A stretch of DNA of 64,000 bases from assembly GCA_022453515.1 (NCBI GenBank), contig JAJNNY010000028.1:186001-250000 (forward strand), in the 5' to 3' direction. The position numbers and the translations under genes are program-made. Of the stretch, positions 1-10,048 are shown in pieces. The stretch is from Astrocystis sublimbata. Its lineage: Eukaryota > Ascomycota > Sordariomycetes > Xylariales > Xylariaceae. The first letter of the stretch is position 1. Each line of letters begins with the position of its first letter. The notes under the pieces are model-generated. The model worked only from the letters and a program-made list of their open reading frames with translations. It was not told where the DNA came from and ran no database searches.

Positions 1-2
1 AA

Positions 3-587
3 CCCGCGCCGCGCAAGGAGAGCAGAGGCGGCGAAGGCCCGCAAACCCGCCGTGCTAATCATGGCACACTCTGGAGATACGCAAAGCTATCACATAACCG
101 ACGGTATCTGCATTGGGGCGATTTCGGTCTCCGCACAGGTCAAGAGCCAGCACTGGATGTTCTTACAGAGAAGCTGGACATACGATTAATCAGCTCCGTC
201 ATGTCTAACGTATCTGAGCGGAAAAGCGATGCGTCGTCGACGGACCTGTCCACCTCAAGACATTCGACAACGATTACCATCTACGGCTTCATCAACGTAG
301 AAGAGTCTCAAAAGGGTGCGGAAGGGAAAGAGGAGGCGGTGCTCAATCTGTACCCCCTCAGCGACAGCGTGGCCTCTGAGTGGCTAGACGGGCTGCTCAT
401 GTTGCTCGAGCAGGCACCTATCACGGCGGAGACAAACAAACTGCTCGACACTGTCGCAGACTTTGGGATGAAGATCAGATTGCTCAAGGTCCGGATGGAA
501 GCCACTTATGTGCCTCCTGCCAAAGGAGCGGGCGCAATACCGAGTCGAGAGGGCCTGGATGACAACTACTACTATACTAATATCTGA
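3..587 (+). CDS. ELMO/CED-12 family protein, C-terminal part (5' end outside window)
   Basis: The frame is open from base 3 to the stop at 585-587, so the gene enters from the left edge; the ATG at 201 is internal. The visible 194 residues look like the C-terminal PH-like part of fungal ELMO/CED-12 proteins: a strand-rich start (LWRYAKLSHNRRYLHWGDF), a low-complexity Ser/Thr insert (about residues 65-85), then the final helix (SEWLDGLLMLL) and the tail FGMKIRLLKVRM. In animals ELMO acts with DOCK proteins as a Rac exchange-factor module; in fungi the family is assumed to serve Rac-dependent polarity. The assignment rests on the pattern of aromatic and hydrophobic positions, as the ELMO core lies outside the window. 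The last residues DDNYYYTNI are acidic and aromatic. Confidence 0.7.
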   Translation, partial: PAPRKESRGGEGPQTRRANHGTLWRYAKLSHNRRYLHWGDFGLRTGQEPALDVLTEKLDIRLISSVMSNVSERKSDASSTDLSTSRHSTTITIYGFINVEESQKGAEGKEEAVLNLYPLSDSVASEWLDGLLMLLEQAPITAETNKLLDTVADFGMKIRLLKVRMEATYVPPAKGAGAIPSREGLDDNYYYTNI

Positions 588-1506
588 GATGCCCCCGCTA
601 ATCTTGGGGCTCTCAATTGGGACACTCATCTCACGACCATCATGTTGAAGGAGGGGAATAATCAGGCGTTCTGTTGATACCTATTTGCAAGATTTGACTT
701 GGCTTTGCTTTAGAAAGATATACCCCTAATTCAACTGTTGCGCGACAGGAGTCTACACCGCCCACCATCTAATTACCTACTTGGCAGTAACATGTTGGCT
801 GGTTGATGAACTATGTCGCCAAGTTATCGAACAGCGATGAGGTTGCTGCCGAGCTGAAATAGATAGTTCGATATAAGGAAGCTAATGAAGGTGAGGGGGG
901 TATATGATGTATGTCAGTCGCCCTCGCATTGGTAGGGTCGAGAGCACAGGGCAGGGGCATCGGGTGGCGTCGAATGAGATATGCTCTTTCGGGACGGAGA
1001 AGAAGCCATTGAATGTGAGCATATGAGCTATCAGCTAATCTGAATGTCGATGTTAGCACCTCAAAACAACGTTTTACAAAATGCCAAGAACTCAGGACTT
1101 CACCTGAGCAGTGCCACTTTTCAGCCCGAATTTGGCCTCAGCAAGACCTGCTTTTGCACAAGCCCAACCGCATAAAATATTGTAACGGTTCATCACGTTT
1201 CTCCGTAAATATACTAGTACGAGCGAATTAGAGACGACCGTTTTACTTAAAACGGACTTCCTACGTATTGACGCATGAAAGAAATATTTTGTTTCGTTCA
1301 AGATTCAACATGCACGATGTTTTATTATTTCATTTATAGACTGCCGGGCTGCGATGTAATACATAAATATTAATAAGCAGGGAAGACTCTCTGTCTTTAT
1401 TCAACCCATCTTTCAACTTTTTTTTTTTTCACGGGCTTTTTTCGTCATTAATCTTCAGCAAGTTCGCCAAATCTTTTGCGCTTCTGCGACCTCCTCAGAC
1501 CATAAA
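588..1506. other. Intergenic, no gene seen
   Basis: About 0.9 kb without a convincing reading frame. The right end holds a 12-T run (1418-1429) and a CT-rich stretch just before the ATG at 1507, as is common in fungal core promoters. Confidence 0.6.
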
Positions 1507-2169
1507 ATGGACTCTACTGCTAGGAAACCGCCAACACCACCACCTCTTCCCCCACCCCTAGCTTCGCACAAGGTCCAGCGGACAGCGGAGAGGCCATCTA
1601 CCTACCTTGCTTCTTTAGAGGCTGCCGGGCCAGATTTTATGAACACGGCACCTCATGTTCCCATCGCCAAACAACCTATCAAACCAACATGGTACTTCTT
1701 CTACGGCACTCTCACCAAGCCCGAAATGCTCAAACACATCCTCGACCTCGACGAAGAGCCGGTATTGCGACCGGCCAAGATCATCGGCTACGAACTTTCG
1801 TCTTGGGGTCAGTACAAGGCCCTTGTGGAAGGGGAGCCGGGAACAGAGGTATTAGGTTTTGCCTACGAGGTCCAAACCGTCGACCACCAATTCAAGCTGG
1901 CACGCTACGAGACACGCGCGTACCGGCTTCATCCCTGTCGCATTCGGTTTACCGACGGTAGAGACCCAGGGGAACTATCTGGAAATACGTTCATGTACGC
2001 CGGGGATGCGGCGGCGCTGCGAGCTGGGACATTTGATCGGGTGCTCTGGGAGATTCAGATGGGAGAGCGGCTGCCAGATAAATGGAAGACACCAACAGAG
2101 GAGATCATGCGAAGACTTATGGGTGGGCACGGTGACAGCGAGGGTTCGTCAAACCGTGCGATGGAATGA
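1507..2169 (+). CDS. AIG2-like / gamma-glutamylcyclotransferase-fold protein
   Basis: Single-exon gene for 220 residues. After a proline-rich, probably disordered N-terminus (residues 1-60) comes the typical opening of the GGCT/AIG2 fold, WYFFYGTLTKPEMLKHIL (about 62-79); the YGTL loop forms the substrate pocket in this family. GYELSSWGQYKALVEGEPG and VLGFAYEV follow as the core strands, and ARYETRAYRLHPCRI carries the conserved Y-E-x-x-x-Y segment with the glutamate that normally acts as acid/base. Family members cyclise gamma-glutamyl amines or act on gamma-glutamyl isopeptides; fungal AIG2-like proteins are mostly uncharacterised, so the substrate is unknown. The ATG follows a T-tract and CT-rich leader. 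The last 20 residues are hydrophilic and probably flexible. Confidence 0.8.
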   Translation: MDSTARKPPTPPPLPPPLASHKVQRTAERPSTYLASLEAAGPDFMNTAPHVPIAKQPIKPTWYFFYGTLTKPEMLKHILDLDEEPVLRPAKIIGYELSSWGQYKALVEGEPGTEVLGFAYEVQTVDHQFKLARYETRAYRLHPCRIRFTDGRDPGELSGNTFMYAGDAAALRAGTFDRVLWEIQMGERLPDKWKTPTEEIMRRLMGGHGDSEGSSNRAME

Positions 2170-2946
2170 AAGGTCAGCTGGACGCAAAAAATCCATAATT
2201 CAATGTTCGAAGGTCGTAATACGCAGTCTCGATTGATATGCATTTCAACGAGACGTGGGTGTGATATCTGATGCACGTACAAACGGATTCTTACGTTTGA
2301 AATTCTTAGAGACGAAGCCTGGTTCTTGACGGGGACAGACCTCGCGATACGGAATTGATGGTGTCCCGATATTCTGTCCATAGCCTGCCCTGTTTGGCGC
2401 GTGGTTGTAAGAGTGATGTTTTCAGGCTTCCGTTTCCTAGTAGCCTATGTATGTATTTTAAGGGGCTCTCGTTATAATGAAGGCTGGGCCAGAACATCTA
2501 TAACAACCACTAATACTTCTAAGCAAAATATACTACTCATCGCCAGCCCGCTGTCAATCATGAAATCACACTTCTCATACCAGCCAACGACTCACTCGTA
2601 CGAACATATAGAATATCTTAAGAGAGCGTCAAACCGAGCAATCGACGTCTAGTATTATCAAGTCCTTTCGAATCAGTTAGGCCTTCTATAGCGTTGCGTT
2701 GTTTTCGATTGAGATCCTATTTCTCGTCGCATAAATCGCCCTAACAACGGGTCCAACTATCTGAGTGTTTTTTAAATTCCTCGCCGAACACATCTTGGCT
2801 TTACTCACCGGACTATTCTCCAACGTCTATCTCATATTCTGGCACCTTTTTCATAGCATCCAACTGTCGGATCAGATACTCGTGGTTGACCTTACCTAGG
2901 CGTGCATAGGAACACTTGTCGATGCAACGTCGAAATGGGACCGTGT
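2170..2946. other. Intergenic between convergent genes
   Basis: Convergent 3' region of the AIG2-like gene (plus) and the acyltransferase gene (minus). Only short random frames occur; none matches a known family. Confidence 0.6.
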
Positions 2947-4283
2947 TCAAATGTTGGTCCTGATGAGATTGATGACACTTATTGGCACCACTCCTGTATC
3001 CTCGGTACTGTTAAGGACGGGATACATGTATGCCGGAACGGTCCAGGCCATCCACAATCCAACCCATAGGAAGCCGACGCAGCGCTGCATGACGGAGGCG
3101 CGGGCGTCTGGAGCCTTGACATAGGACATGTAGATAGACGCGAAGACATCTTCAATGAGAATTCCAATAGGCTGAATCGTAAAGAACTTCAACGCCCCTG
3201 ATTCTCGCCACTCGATCCCTATATTCTCACGTGAGCGCCTCCTAGTCGGTTTGAACACATTTGTACGTACCAGAAGCGAAATCTATGCCTACGTGAAGAA
3301 TCCCTGATAGGATGAAAACAAGGAACACACGTAGGTATCGCACCGCAGAGCTGCCCCGCGGGAGGCGCAGTAGTGTATGCATTAGCCAGTTTGAGGCGAC
3401 ATATAGCCGATGCGTGTTGATCTGATGCCAAAATTTACTGCACAGATGCTCAGCACTAATTCGTAATTGTACAGGGACCCAAAGTAGCAAACCTCCAAAA
3501 CGTCCTCAAGCTGTAGGTTTTGGATAGGAGGCCATTGAATGGTGGCCAGTCGATGGGGTCTTGCAACCCAGTAGCCACAGAGAAGAAGGCAAATATTGAG
3601 TGTACGCTACGCTGCACCGCGATCAAGCCTAGTCCAAGGCCGATTGCGGCGAAATATCGCATAAAGATCTCTTCGAGAGAGACATCCGAGAATCGGGAAA
3701 AGAGGCCGACCTTGTCAATGGAGAAAAACTTGGCTGTAGTGCCTGGGTCAGATGTTACGTCCATTACATCGAGGATCAGGTAGCATCCCACTACGGTCAT
3801 TGCCGTGTGAGTAAGAAAGCGTGACCGCGATGCAATTAGAGAGCTGTCCAGTCGGGGCAAGTTCCTGGCCTCTTGGGGGGTGTTAACAAACCTCCAAGAG
3901 AACGCGATCCGGAGGCCGTATGCGAATCTAGTGAGTAGCCCAAACCGGCGCGGCTGCTTCGCGGAAGACGACGCTCTGGGAGATGGCTTAGCCGGAAGAC
4001 GCCCAATGAGGTCGTTGGCGGGTCCTTGAAGTTCATAGCTCCACTGGCTGAGCAATGCGACGTCGATGTAGTGAAAGAACAAGGAAATAGTATAGCCGCC
4101 GACCGAGGAAGCCCAGGCGCTCCTGGTGATGTACTTGGGGCAATTTACGACGCAATGCCAAACAGACAGGCCGAGTAAGGGCAAGCAGGCTACACGAAGC
4201 CATGACGAGGCTCGGGTAAGCCCAACAGCTGTGGAAGTAGTAAGGAGTACCAGGATGGAATCAAACAAAGGGTGGTAATCCAT
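2947..4283 (-). CDS. Wax-synthase-like membrane O-acyltransferase
   Basis: Three exons on the minus strand: 4283-3493, 3437-3271 and 3218-2947 (introns of 55 and 52 bp), 409 residues. The ATG at 4283 (MDYHPLFDSILVLL) is preferred over the one at 4418 because the upstream stretch is an Asn/Pro/Thr-rich leader-like sequence. Several hydrophobic helices are visible. The first splice joins SLRTFW to SKFWHQ and restores the signature W-P-P-F ... S-L-R-x-F-W-x-x-F-W-H-Q; the next exon has SGILHVGID with the family histidine, and the third exon starts IEWRESGALKFF. These are hallmarks of the wax-synthase/meroterpenoid acetyltransferase family, which acylates terpenoid or long-chain alcohols at the ER. 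It is divergently transcribed from an FAD oxidoreductase, which suggests a small tailoring module; the substrate is unknown. Confidence 0.85.
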
Positions 4284-4861
4284 GTTCGCGGCGTGGGACA
4301 CTCGCGGGCTGAGGTGGGTGGGGTGTTGGGGGGTGTTGGTATGTGTGTTGGTCTGTTGTGTGGGCTGTGGGCCGCTCTGGTGATCCAAGTTAGATATGGA
4401 CCGCGTTCTTATAGACACAAAATTTGAGAAGGTCGATCAGGAGAACGAAGGTTGATTCAGCGGCTATTCAAAGCTCATAGCATGGGTCTACAAAGAGCCT
4501 GGGCTCATTACTAATAATTCATATAAATCGATCTTTGCACCCTTTCCAATCGCTAGTCAAGCCATGCTTCAATCGTCACCAGTGGTGGGAGGGTGGGAGA
4601 TCCGAAGATGATGTAAGCGATCCTCTCGTACTGCCTTCATTCGACAGGGTTTCAAGTTACTCAATTGGCGCACCAACAGGTAGAGCCACGTTTTGTGATC
4701 CGAAGTTGCCGGACATCGTTCATGTTTTACGCATAAAGCGACAATGGCAGCCGAGTAGTGCCTATTTAAACACGCTTACCACTAGGTCGGCTGAGACAAG
4801 TGTCATAGAGAGTAGCAGACTCACAAACAACTCCGGAAACGTCACCTCATACCATCTCAAC
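4284..4861. promoter_or_regulatory. Divergent promoter of acyltransferase and FAD oxidoreductase
   Basis: 578 bp lie between the two start codons. A TATA-like TATTTAAA sits at 4763-4770, 92 bp before the FAD oxidoreductase ATG. The acyltransferase side has a long G/T-rich stretch at 4313-4370 (CA-rich in the leader). The region invites shared control of the two genes, but no binding site for a named regulator can be assigned. Confidence 0.5.
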
Positions 4862-6380
4862 ATGGCTCCCGCTATCACGACACTGAAGCAGTCAATCGAC
4901 GAGCAGGGACTAGTTTTTCCAATAATCACCCCTTCAGATGAGAACTTTGAAGCAGTTCGCGCCTGCTTTGTGAAAAGAGACGATAGCGTGCCTTTTGCCA
5001 TTGCTCGTCCACAGACCGTGGAGCATGTCCAGGCCCTGGTTAAATACTGTACCGCCAACGGAGTTCCCTTCGTTGTGCGGAGTGGTGGCCACGATTGCGC
5101 GGGACGCAGCCAGGTTAACGAAGCTCTCACTATTGACCTGCGCGATATCGCTTATACTCGCTTTGACGACGACGGAAAGACCGCCGCTGTAGGCGGCGGG
5201 ATCCTGCTCCGGGATCTCGCCAAGGAGCTTGATGCCAGAGGCCTGGCAACCCCAATGTGAGTTTCCATTGAAAAGTTGAATCCATTGAGATTTTGGCCTT
5301 TGCCAGAAATGAAACAAGAGCAGAAGGTTGATCATCTTCAAAAGGGGCACTGTTGCTAGTGTTGGCTATGTCGGCTGGGCTACTTTGGGCGGCTACGGAC
5401 CCTTCTCCTCAAGCCATGGACTTGGTGTCGACCAGATTGTGGCTGCAAAAGTGGTAAATGCGAAGGGCGAGGTGCTTGAAGCCAGCGATGAGCTACTGAA
5501 GGGAATCCGTGGAGGTGGTGGCATCTTCGGCATTATCGTCGAGCTGACAATTAAAGTCTATCCGCTGAAAACAGTGAGTTTATTGGGATCTTTTCTGCTA
5601 CAGTGACGAAAACTGACCGACAATCTTGTGGCCTAGCTTCTAGTATCACTCCTCGTCTTCGAGTCAATTGACCTTGCCTCGACTTGGTCTTCCTATACGA
5701 AGGGCTACCAAGCGATGATGGCAGATGCGGCAACTCCCCGCGCCCTCGGGCTCCAGGCCTTTGGCATCGAGCTTCCAAACTTGGGCAAGGTGCTTGCCGT
5801 AAGTGCCACATGGGCAGATGATGATCAGACCGAAGGGAAAAAATGGTTTGCCAAAGTTGCAGGCTTCGGCAATTGCTTGATGAACAACCCCGAAGTAAAA
5901 TCGTTGTCCGACTTCGTAGCTTTCAACGAATCGCTTCTGGTGTACGGCTCGTGGGGCCGAGGATACGCTGCAAATATCAAGAAATACACCCCACAGAGCG
6001 CGGACGTGATGGCTAAGTACACGAGTCTCATCCCAGGGGGTGGAATAGCACTATCCGTTCACACACTCCGCGCACCATCTGAGAATGCCGACTCAGTATT
6101 CGGAGCCAGAGAAGACCATCTTATGGTCGAACTTGTCGCAATGACGGGCGTGCAAGAACTGGAAGGGGATGGGGCGAGATGGGCGCGAGCATTCCTTGAC
6201 GAATTGGCAGAAAGGGATGCTGGTAATGTCATGGAGTCGGCGTATGTGTCGCTCATAGCGGATGAGGACTCGGACTATAGAAAACTGTATGGCGGGAACT
6301 TCGAGAGCCTGGTGACGCTCAAGAAGTTGTACGACCCAGACAATGTGTTTAAGTACGCGGTTCCCCGTCTGAATATTTAA
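4862..6380 (+). CDS. FAD-linked oxidoreductase, berberine-bridge-enzyme type
   Basis: Three exons, 4862-5256, 5345-5573 and 5637-6380 (introns of 88 and 63 bp), 455 residues. The ATG at 4862 begins MAPAITTLKQ and follows a TATA-like box; the frame upstream is not protein-like. The FAD-binding PCMH/FAD_binding_4 domain covers about 40-220, with VVRSGGHDCAGRS carrying the histidine (H77) that in this family binds FAD covalently, then AVGGGILLRDLA and WATLGGYGPFSSSHGLG. The C-terminal BBE motif is intact: YGGNFESLVTLKKLYDPDNVF. No signal peptide is evident, so an intracellular enzyme is likely. Relatives oxidise alcohols, amines or close rings in secondary metabolism; the divergent acyltransferase neighbour fits that role. 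The actual substrate cannot be read from the sequence. Confidence 0.88.
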
Positions 6381-7460
6381 ATCTAGGGCAGATGTACGAC
6401 CATTGGCTTGTAAGAGATGGGGGGACATACAACGGTTCTGTACGGAATAGCTGCTTACTTTGAAAAAATGCCTTCTGTGATCAGGGGGGGACTGCTGCGA
6501 CCCCGTTCGCCATAGCTACATTACCCTCTTGCCGGCTCGTGCCCTGTAACTATGAGGCAATTGGTCTCTTGAGTTTGCGAAATGCGGCTGTGCGCTTGGA
6601 CCACTAAATGAAGCCCTCACATAGCCACTCTCTGAAAGTCCACCCTTCAATACACCTTGGACAAAGAACAAGAAACGAAGATGAAAAACCCGTGCAATAA
6701 CGTCGCTATTTAATTACATAGCAAAGGTATTGTACCTTTCTTAATTTGAAAAACCCATACGCGTTGATTTCTTGATGAAATAAGTGGTCATGTCCTGCAT
6801 GGGTACATGGGCTAACTGTCTGAACGAAACAGTCGTCTTTGCTTTTCGTCGTATATTTATGAAGTGGCACTTGGGCTGAAGAAGTTCCCAACTCGATCAG
6901 GCCTGTGAAACTCAGTTTTCAGGTGGCAAGGTAATAGGTACGCTTTCCGCTGACGGTAAACGCAGCACCGTTTTGCACAAGTTATATATAAATCATGTCC
7001 TCAGTCAATGGCCTGAGAAATGGCTGAGCCGAGCCTGAGATGGAGGACCGATAACGCTAGGCTTAAATTGGAATGTCTTGGCATTTTGTAAAACGTGGAA
7101 CCTTGCTTCAGTTGCTATGCCAGCTGGGATCCACTCTGGTCGCAATGGCGCTTGAAGGATGTGACTGTTAATATGTTAATGGTGTAGCGCCCAATCACCC
7201 CATATATTGGCCCGGCAGCGTCACAACTCCAGAGTCCAGCTCCAGGAGATCTCCATACAGAGTACAATACACATGATCTCATCGCAAAACGTCGCAAATG
7301 ATTTATGCGTAACCTGTGTAACTAACATCTCATTTCTCACTCCGCGTTGCTTGAGCGAGGTCGTTTGGAAATATCGTAGAAAACAACAAGAGATTAAGCA
7401 TCTATCACCGACCCAGCCATCTTGAGTACCTCCTACCTTAGGTACCTACCTACTCACGCC
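6381..7460. other. Intergenic, no gene seen
   Basis: About 1.1 kb of mixed composition with only short frames. Just before the next gene (7427-7454) lies a cluster of the TACCTA/TAGGTA motif that recurs in intergenic DNA of this window. Confidence 0.55.
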
Positions 7461-9071
7461 ATGCCGCCCCCCTCAACACCACCATCACCACCTGAAAAGC
7501 CCAAACATGGTGTATTCCAGAATGAGAAATGGCTTTGTACGTGCGCCATTTACCTAGATACAAATAAAATCCAATCATTCATTATGCGAAAAAAAACTCA
7601 ACAACAAAAGACAACAAAGCTAATGTTCGACCCAGGCAATTGCGATCCAAGACTGGACGCCGTGGTAAAGACCGTCAGCAAGAAGTCAAAGAACCACGGC
7701 CGGCGGTTCTACGCCTGTCCCAAGTACGGCCAGGGCAACCACTGCGACATGTTCCTCTTCGTAGAAGACGCAAGACCGCGCGAGTACGAATATCTGAAGA
7801 GCAACGGCCGCAGCGAGACTAAGCGGCAGATGACCATCACGGAGAGCATGAACACACCTAGTAAAAATAAAGATAAGCGAAGATCAGACGACGCGACACC
7901 TCTGGCGCATGTCGTGGAACCCCAGGCGGATATGAGCAATAGCAAACACAGTGTAACAACAGCTTCTGCAAAAGCGGCAACTGCCTCGAGACCTACTACG
8001 TCCACGTCTTATATCACCATAAGCCCTGATAGCTCGCCGTCGACGGCGCAGACTTCAACGTTAAAAGCCAGCAGTGGTGATAGCGGCAATAACGGCAAAG
8101 GCAACATGGCGACGCTGTCCCGGACCGACGACTTCTACGACACGACGTCCGACGAAGACGAGTCGCAGGAGTCGAGAAGAGGCGGCTCGTCGCGCACCAT
8201 AGGAACCATAGGCAGCAGCAGCGCAAGACCCGGCACCGTAGCCGCCACACCGACGGCCGGCGCTAAGAGAAAGCGCGCATTGGACGAGGAAGAAGACCTC
8301 CTGGGTGATCTGTCGTCAGATGGCGAGGAAGAGCTGGTCGCAGTCACCGACCGATCGAGTCGGTCGTTCAATGCGCTCGGCAAGCGACCCCAGCACCAGA
8401 GCTCGTTCACCACGCCCAGCGCGCTGCGCACGACGGATGTGTTGCCGAACGGCCTGCCGACGCCGTCGCTGACGAAGGATAAGTCTGTGAAGAAGGTGTT
8501 GTTCAGGGATGAGGTGACGGTTATGGATGACAGTAGCAAGAACCAAAATACTCGCCACGGCAAAAACGCAGGTGCCTCTGCCTCAACCTCGGCCTCAGCC
8601 GCAAAACGCCAGCGTCTAGATGACGACGATGACGAAAGAATACCCGCAACTGCTTCGAAATCCCCATCGCCTGCAACCCACGCCTCCCGCCTCTTCGGCA
8701 CAGACGCCACCATCGAGCCCTCATCCACATCCCTACCCCCAACTCTCCCCCAACCGCAACCGCAATCACTATCCTCATCCTCATCCCCCTCCCCAGGCAC
8801 AACAAGCTCCACCACCTCAAACCTGACAACCGAAATCATGGCGCTCCTGCAGAACTCAACCATCGACGCATCAGTGCGGAGCGCGGTGCGCCAGACCCTC
8901 GACAAGCACGTCAGCCAGGCGAAGGGGTACGAGCGCGGCCGGGACGCGGCGCGCAAGGCGGCGAAGGAAGCCGACGACCGCGCCGCCGCGCTGCAGGGTA
9001 GGGTCGACGAGCTGGAGAAGGCCAGGCGCGAGGTCAGGGGCAAGATGTTGGCTATGTGGGAGCGGGCGTGA
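7461..9071 (+). CDS. GRF-type zinc finger protein with C-terminal coiled coil
   Basis: Two exons, 7461-7536 and 7636-9071 (99-bp intron), 516 residues. Splicing creates the GRF zinc finger at about residues 24-65: KWLCNCDPRLDAV, then GRRFYACPKYGQGNHCDMFLF, giving the C-x-C...C...C set of zinc ligands and the Gly-Arg-x-Phe core that names the domain. GRF fingers bind single-stranded DNA or RNA in APE2, TOP3 and NEIL3. Here the finger stands alone at the N-terminus, followed by some 380 disordered residues rich in Ser, Thr, Asp and Pro, and a charged coiled coil at the end (about 460-516). A nuclear nucleic-acid role is likely, but the specific function is unknown. The intron is a multiple of three and has no stop, so unspliced RNA also encodes a protein, with the finger disrupted. 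Confidence 0.8.
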   Translation: MPPPSTPPSPPEKPKHGVFQNEKWLCTCAIYLDTNKIQSFIMRKKTQQQKTTKLMFDPGNCDPRLDAVVKTVSKKSKNHGRRFYACPKYGQGNHCDMFLFVEDARPREYEYLKSNGRSETKRQMTITESMNTPSKNKDKRRSDDATPLAHVVEPQADMSNSKHSVTTASAKAATASRPTTSTSYITISPDSSPSTAQTSTLKASSGDSGNNGKGNMATLSRTDDFYDTTSDEDESQESRRGGSSRTIGTIGSSSARPGTVAATPTAGAKRKRALDEEEDLLGDLSSDGEEELVAVTDRSSRSFNALGKRPQHQSSFTTPSALRTTDVLPNGLPTPSLTKDKSVKKVLFRDEVTVMDDSSKNQNTRHGKNAGASASTSASAAKRQRLDDDDDERIPATASKSPSPATHASRLFGTDATIEPSSTSLPPTLPQPQPQSLSSSSSPSPGTTSSTTSNLTTEIMALLQNSTIDASVRSAVRQTLDKHVSQAKGYERGRDAARKAAKEADDRAAALQGRVDELEKARREVRGKMLAMWERA

Positions 9072-10048
9072 TTTTGAGCGTTTGGTTTGGGGTTTAAGGG
9101 AGGGGAAGTGAGGGATGGATGGAGGGAGGGAGTTTAGTGGGAAGGGAAGGGAAGGGATGGGATGGGATGGGATGGGAATGGGTGCTTTATTACTTTCAGA
9201 TAGGATGATGCATTCACGTGCTTGCGGTGTATACTTATGCAATATGCAGGACAGGCATGGATGGTCCGGGACAAGGGGGTTTCGTGGTCCGAACGACTGT
9301 GTTCTGGAGTCGGTAGGTGCCTATCTTGGTACCAATTCATGCTAAGGCGTGGGAGTTGTTCAGGCTCTCCCCGTTTAATCGATTAAATTTCACAGAGAAG
9401 GCCGGCGATGATGGATGCGATCGATTTTAATTTACGATATATAGATACCCTTTGCCCTCTTGAGGTCAGGTTCATACCTAGGTGATAATACCTAACTTGG
9501 TCAATTCTTACCGAAGTTTACTGTCATGCAGAGAATCATAAGTTTCCTGTGAATTAACCGTCCGGACCATTGCTGAAGCTCATGAGCCTGGTAAGAGAGG
9601 CAGCAGGTTGAAAATTGACAATTGAACCGACCATTTAACACGGTGAAATTGAAGTACACCTCATAAGGATAGCGTAGTTCTTAGACAGCTGCAGCTACAG
9701 TGTGTTATCATCATGATGAGTTTCAAAATTTGCAAAGTGAAGTAAATATTTTTTCGTATTGGCTAATAGCTGGATACCTTTACGGCAAGAAGCGTTCGCA
9801 GATAGTGAGCAGAGCAGCGTGGGTAGCAAAGCCGTTTCCAGATATCATAGACAACCCCCTATATACTCCAGCACAATGGTAAACATCAAAAATGAAAATC
9901 ACCCCTAAACACCATGGCCCACGAAATAGATGGCCTCTTCAAAAATATCGTATATAAGGTAGGCAAGGTTGTCAATATCGTATGTATGACGACGTTACCA
10001 CCCTGACCCCTCAGAAACATGCAAACCTACACCCAGATGTTCACAGGT
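9072..10048. other. Intergenic between convergent genes
   Basis: 3' region shared by the GRF gene (plus) and ATG33 (minus). It starts with a G-rich simple-sequence tract (see the separate entry); the rest is AT-rich with no convincing frame. Confidence 0.55.
9096..9182 (+). repeat. G-rich GGGA/GGGAT simple-sequence tract
   Basis: Starting about 25 bp after the GRF stop codon, the plus strand carries runs of GGG separated by 1-3 bases, including four successive GGGAT units at 9154-9175. The spacing fits the pattern for intramolecular G-quadruplexes, and since the tract lies in the 3' UTR this would be an RNA structure. Confidence 0.7.

Noticed and set aside
4284..4418. Extension of the acyltransferase to the ATG at 4418
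   Set aside because: The extra 45 residues are Thr/Pro/His-rich and leader-like; membrane segments begin just after the ATG at 4283.
4535..4861. N-terminal extension of the FAD oxidoreductase to the frame start at 4535
   Set aside because: Contains a TATA-like box and text without family resemblance; the ATG at 4862 gives a normal N-terminus.
8135..9043. 302-codon minus-strand frame opposite the GRF gene
   Set aside because: Antisense shadow: Ser/Val-rich text derived from the acidic and Ser-rich repeats of the real gene, with no domain.
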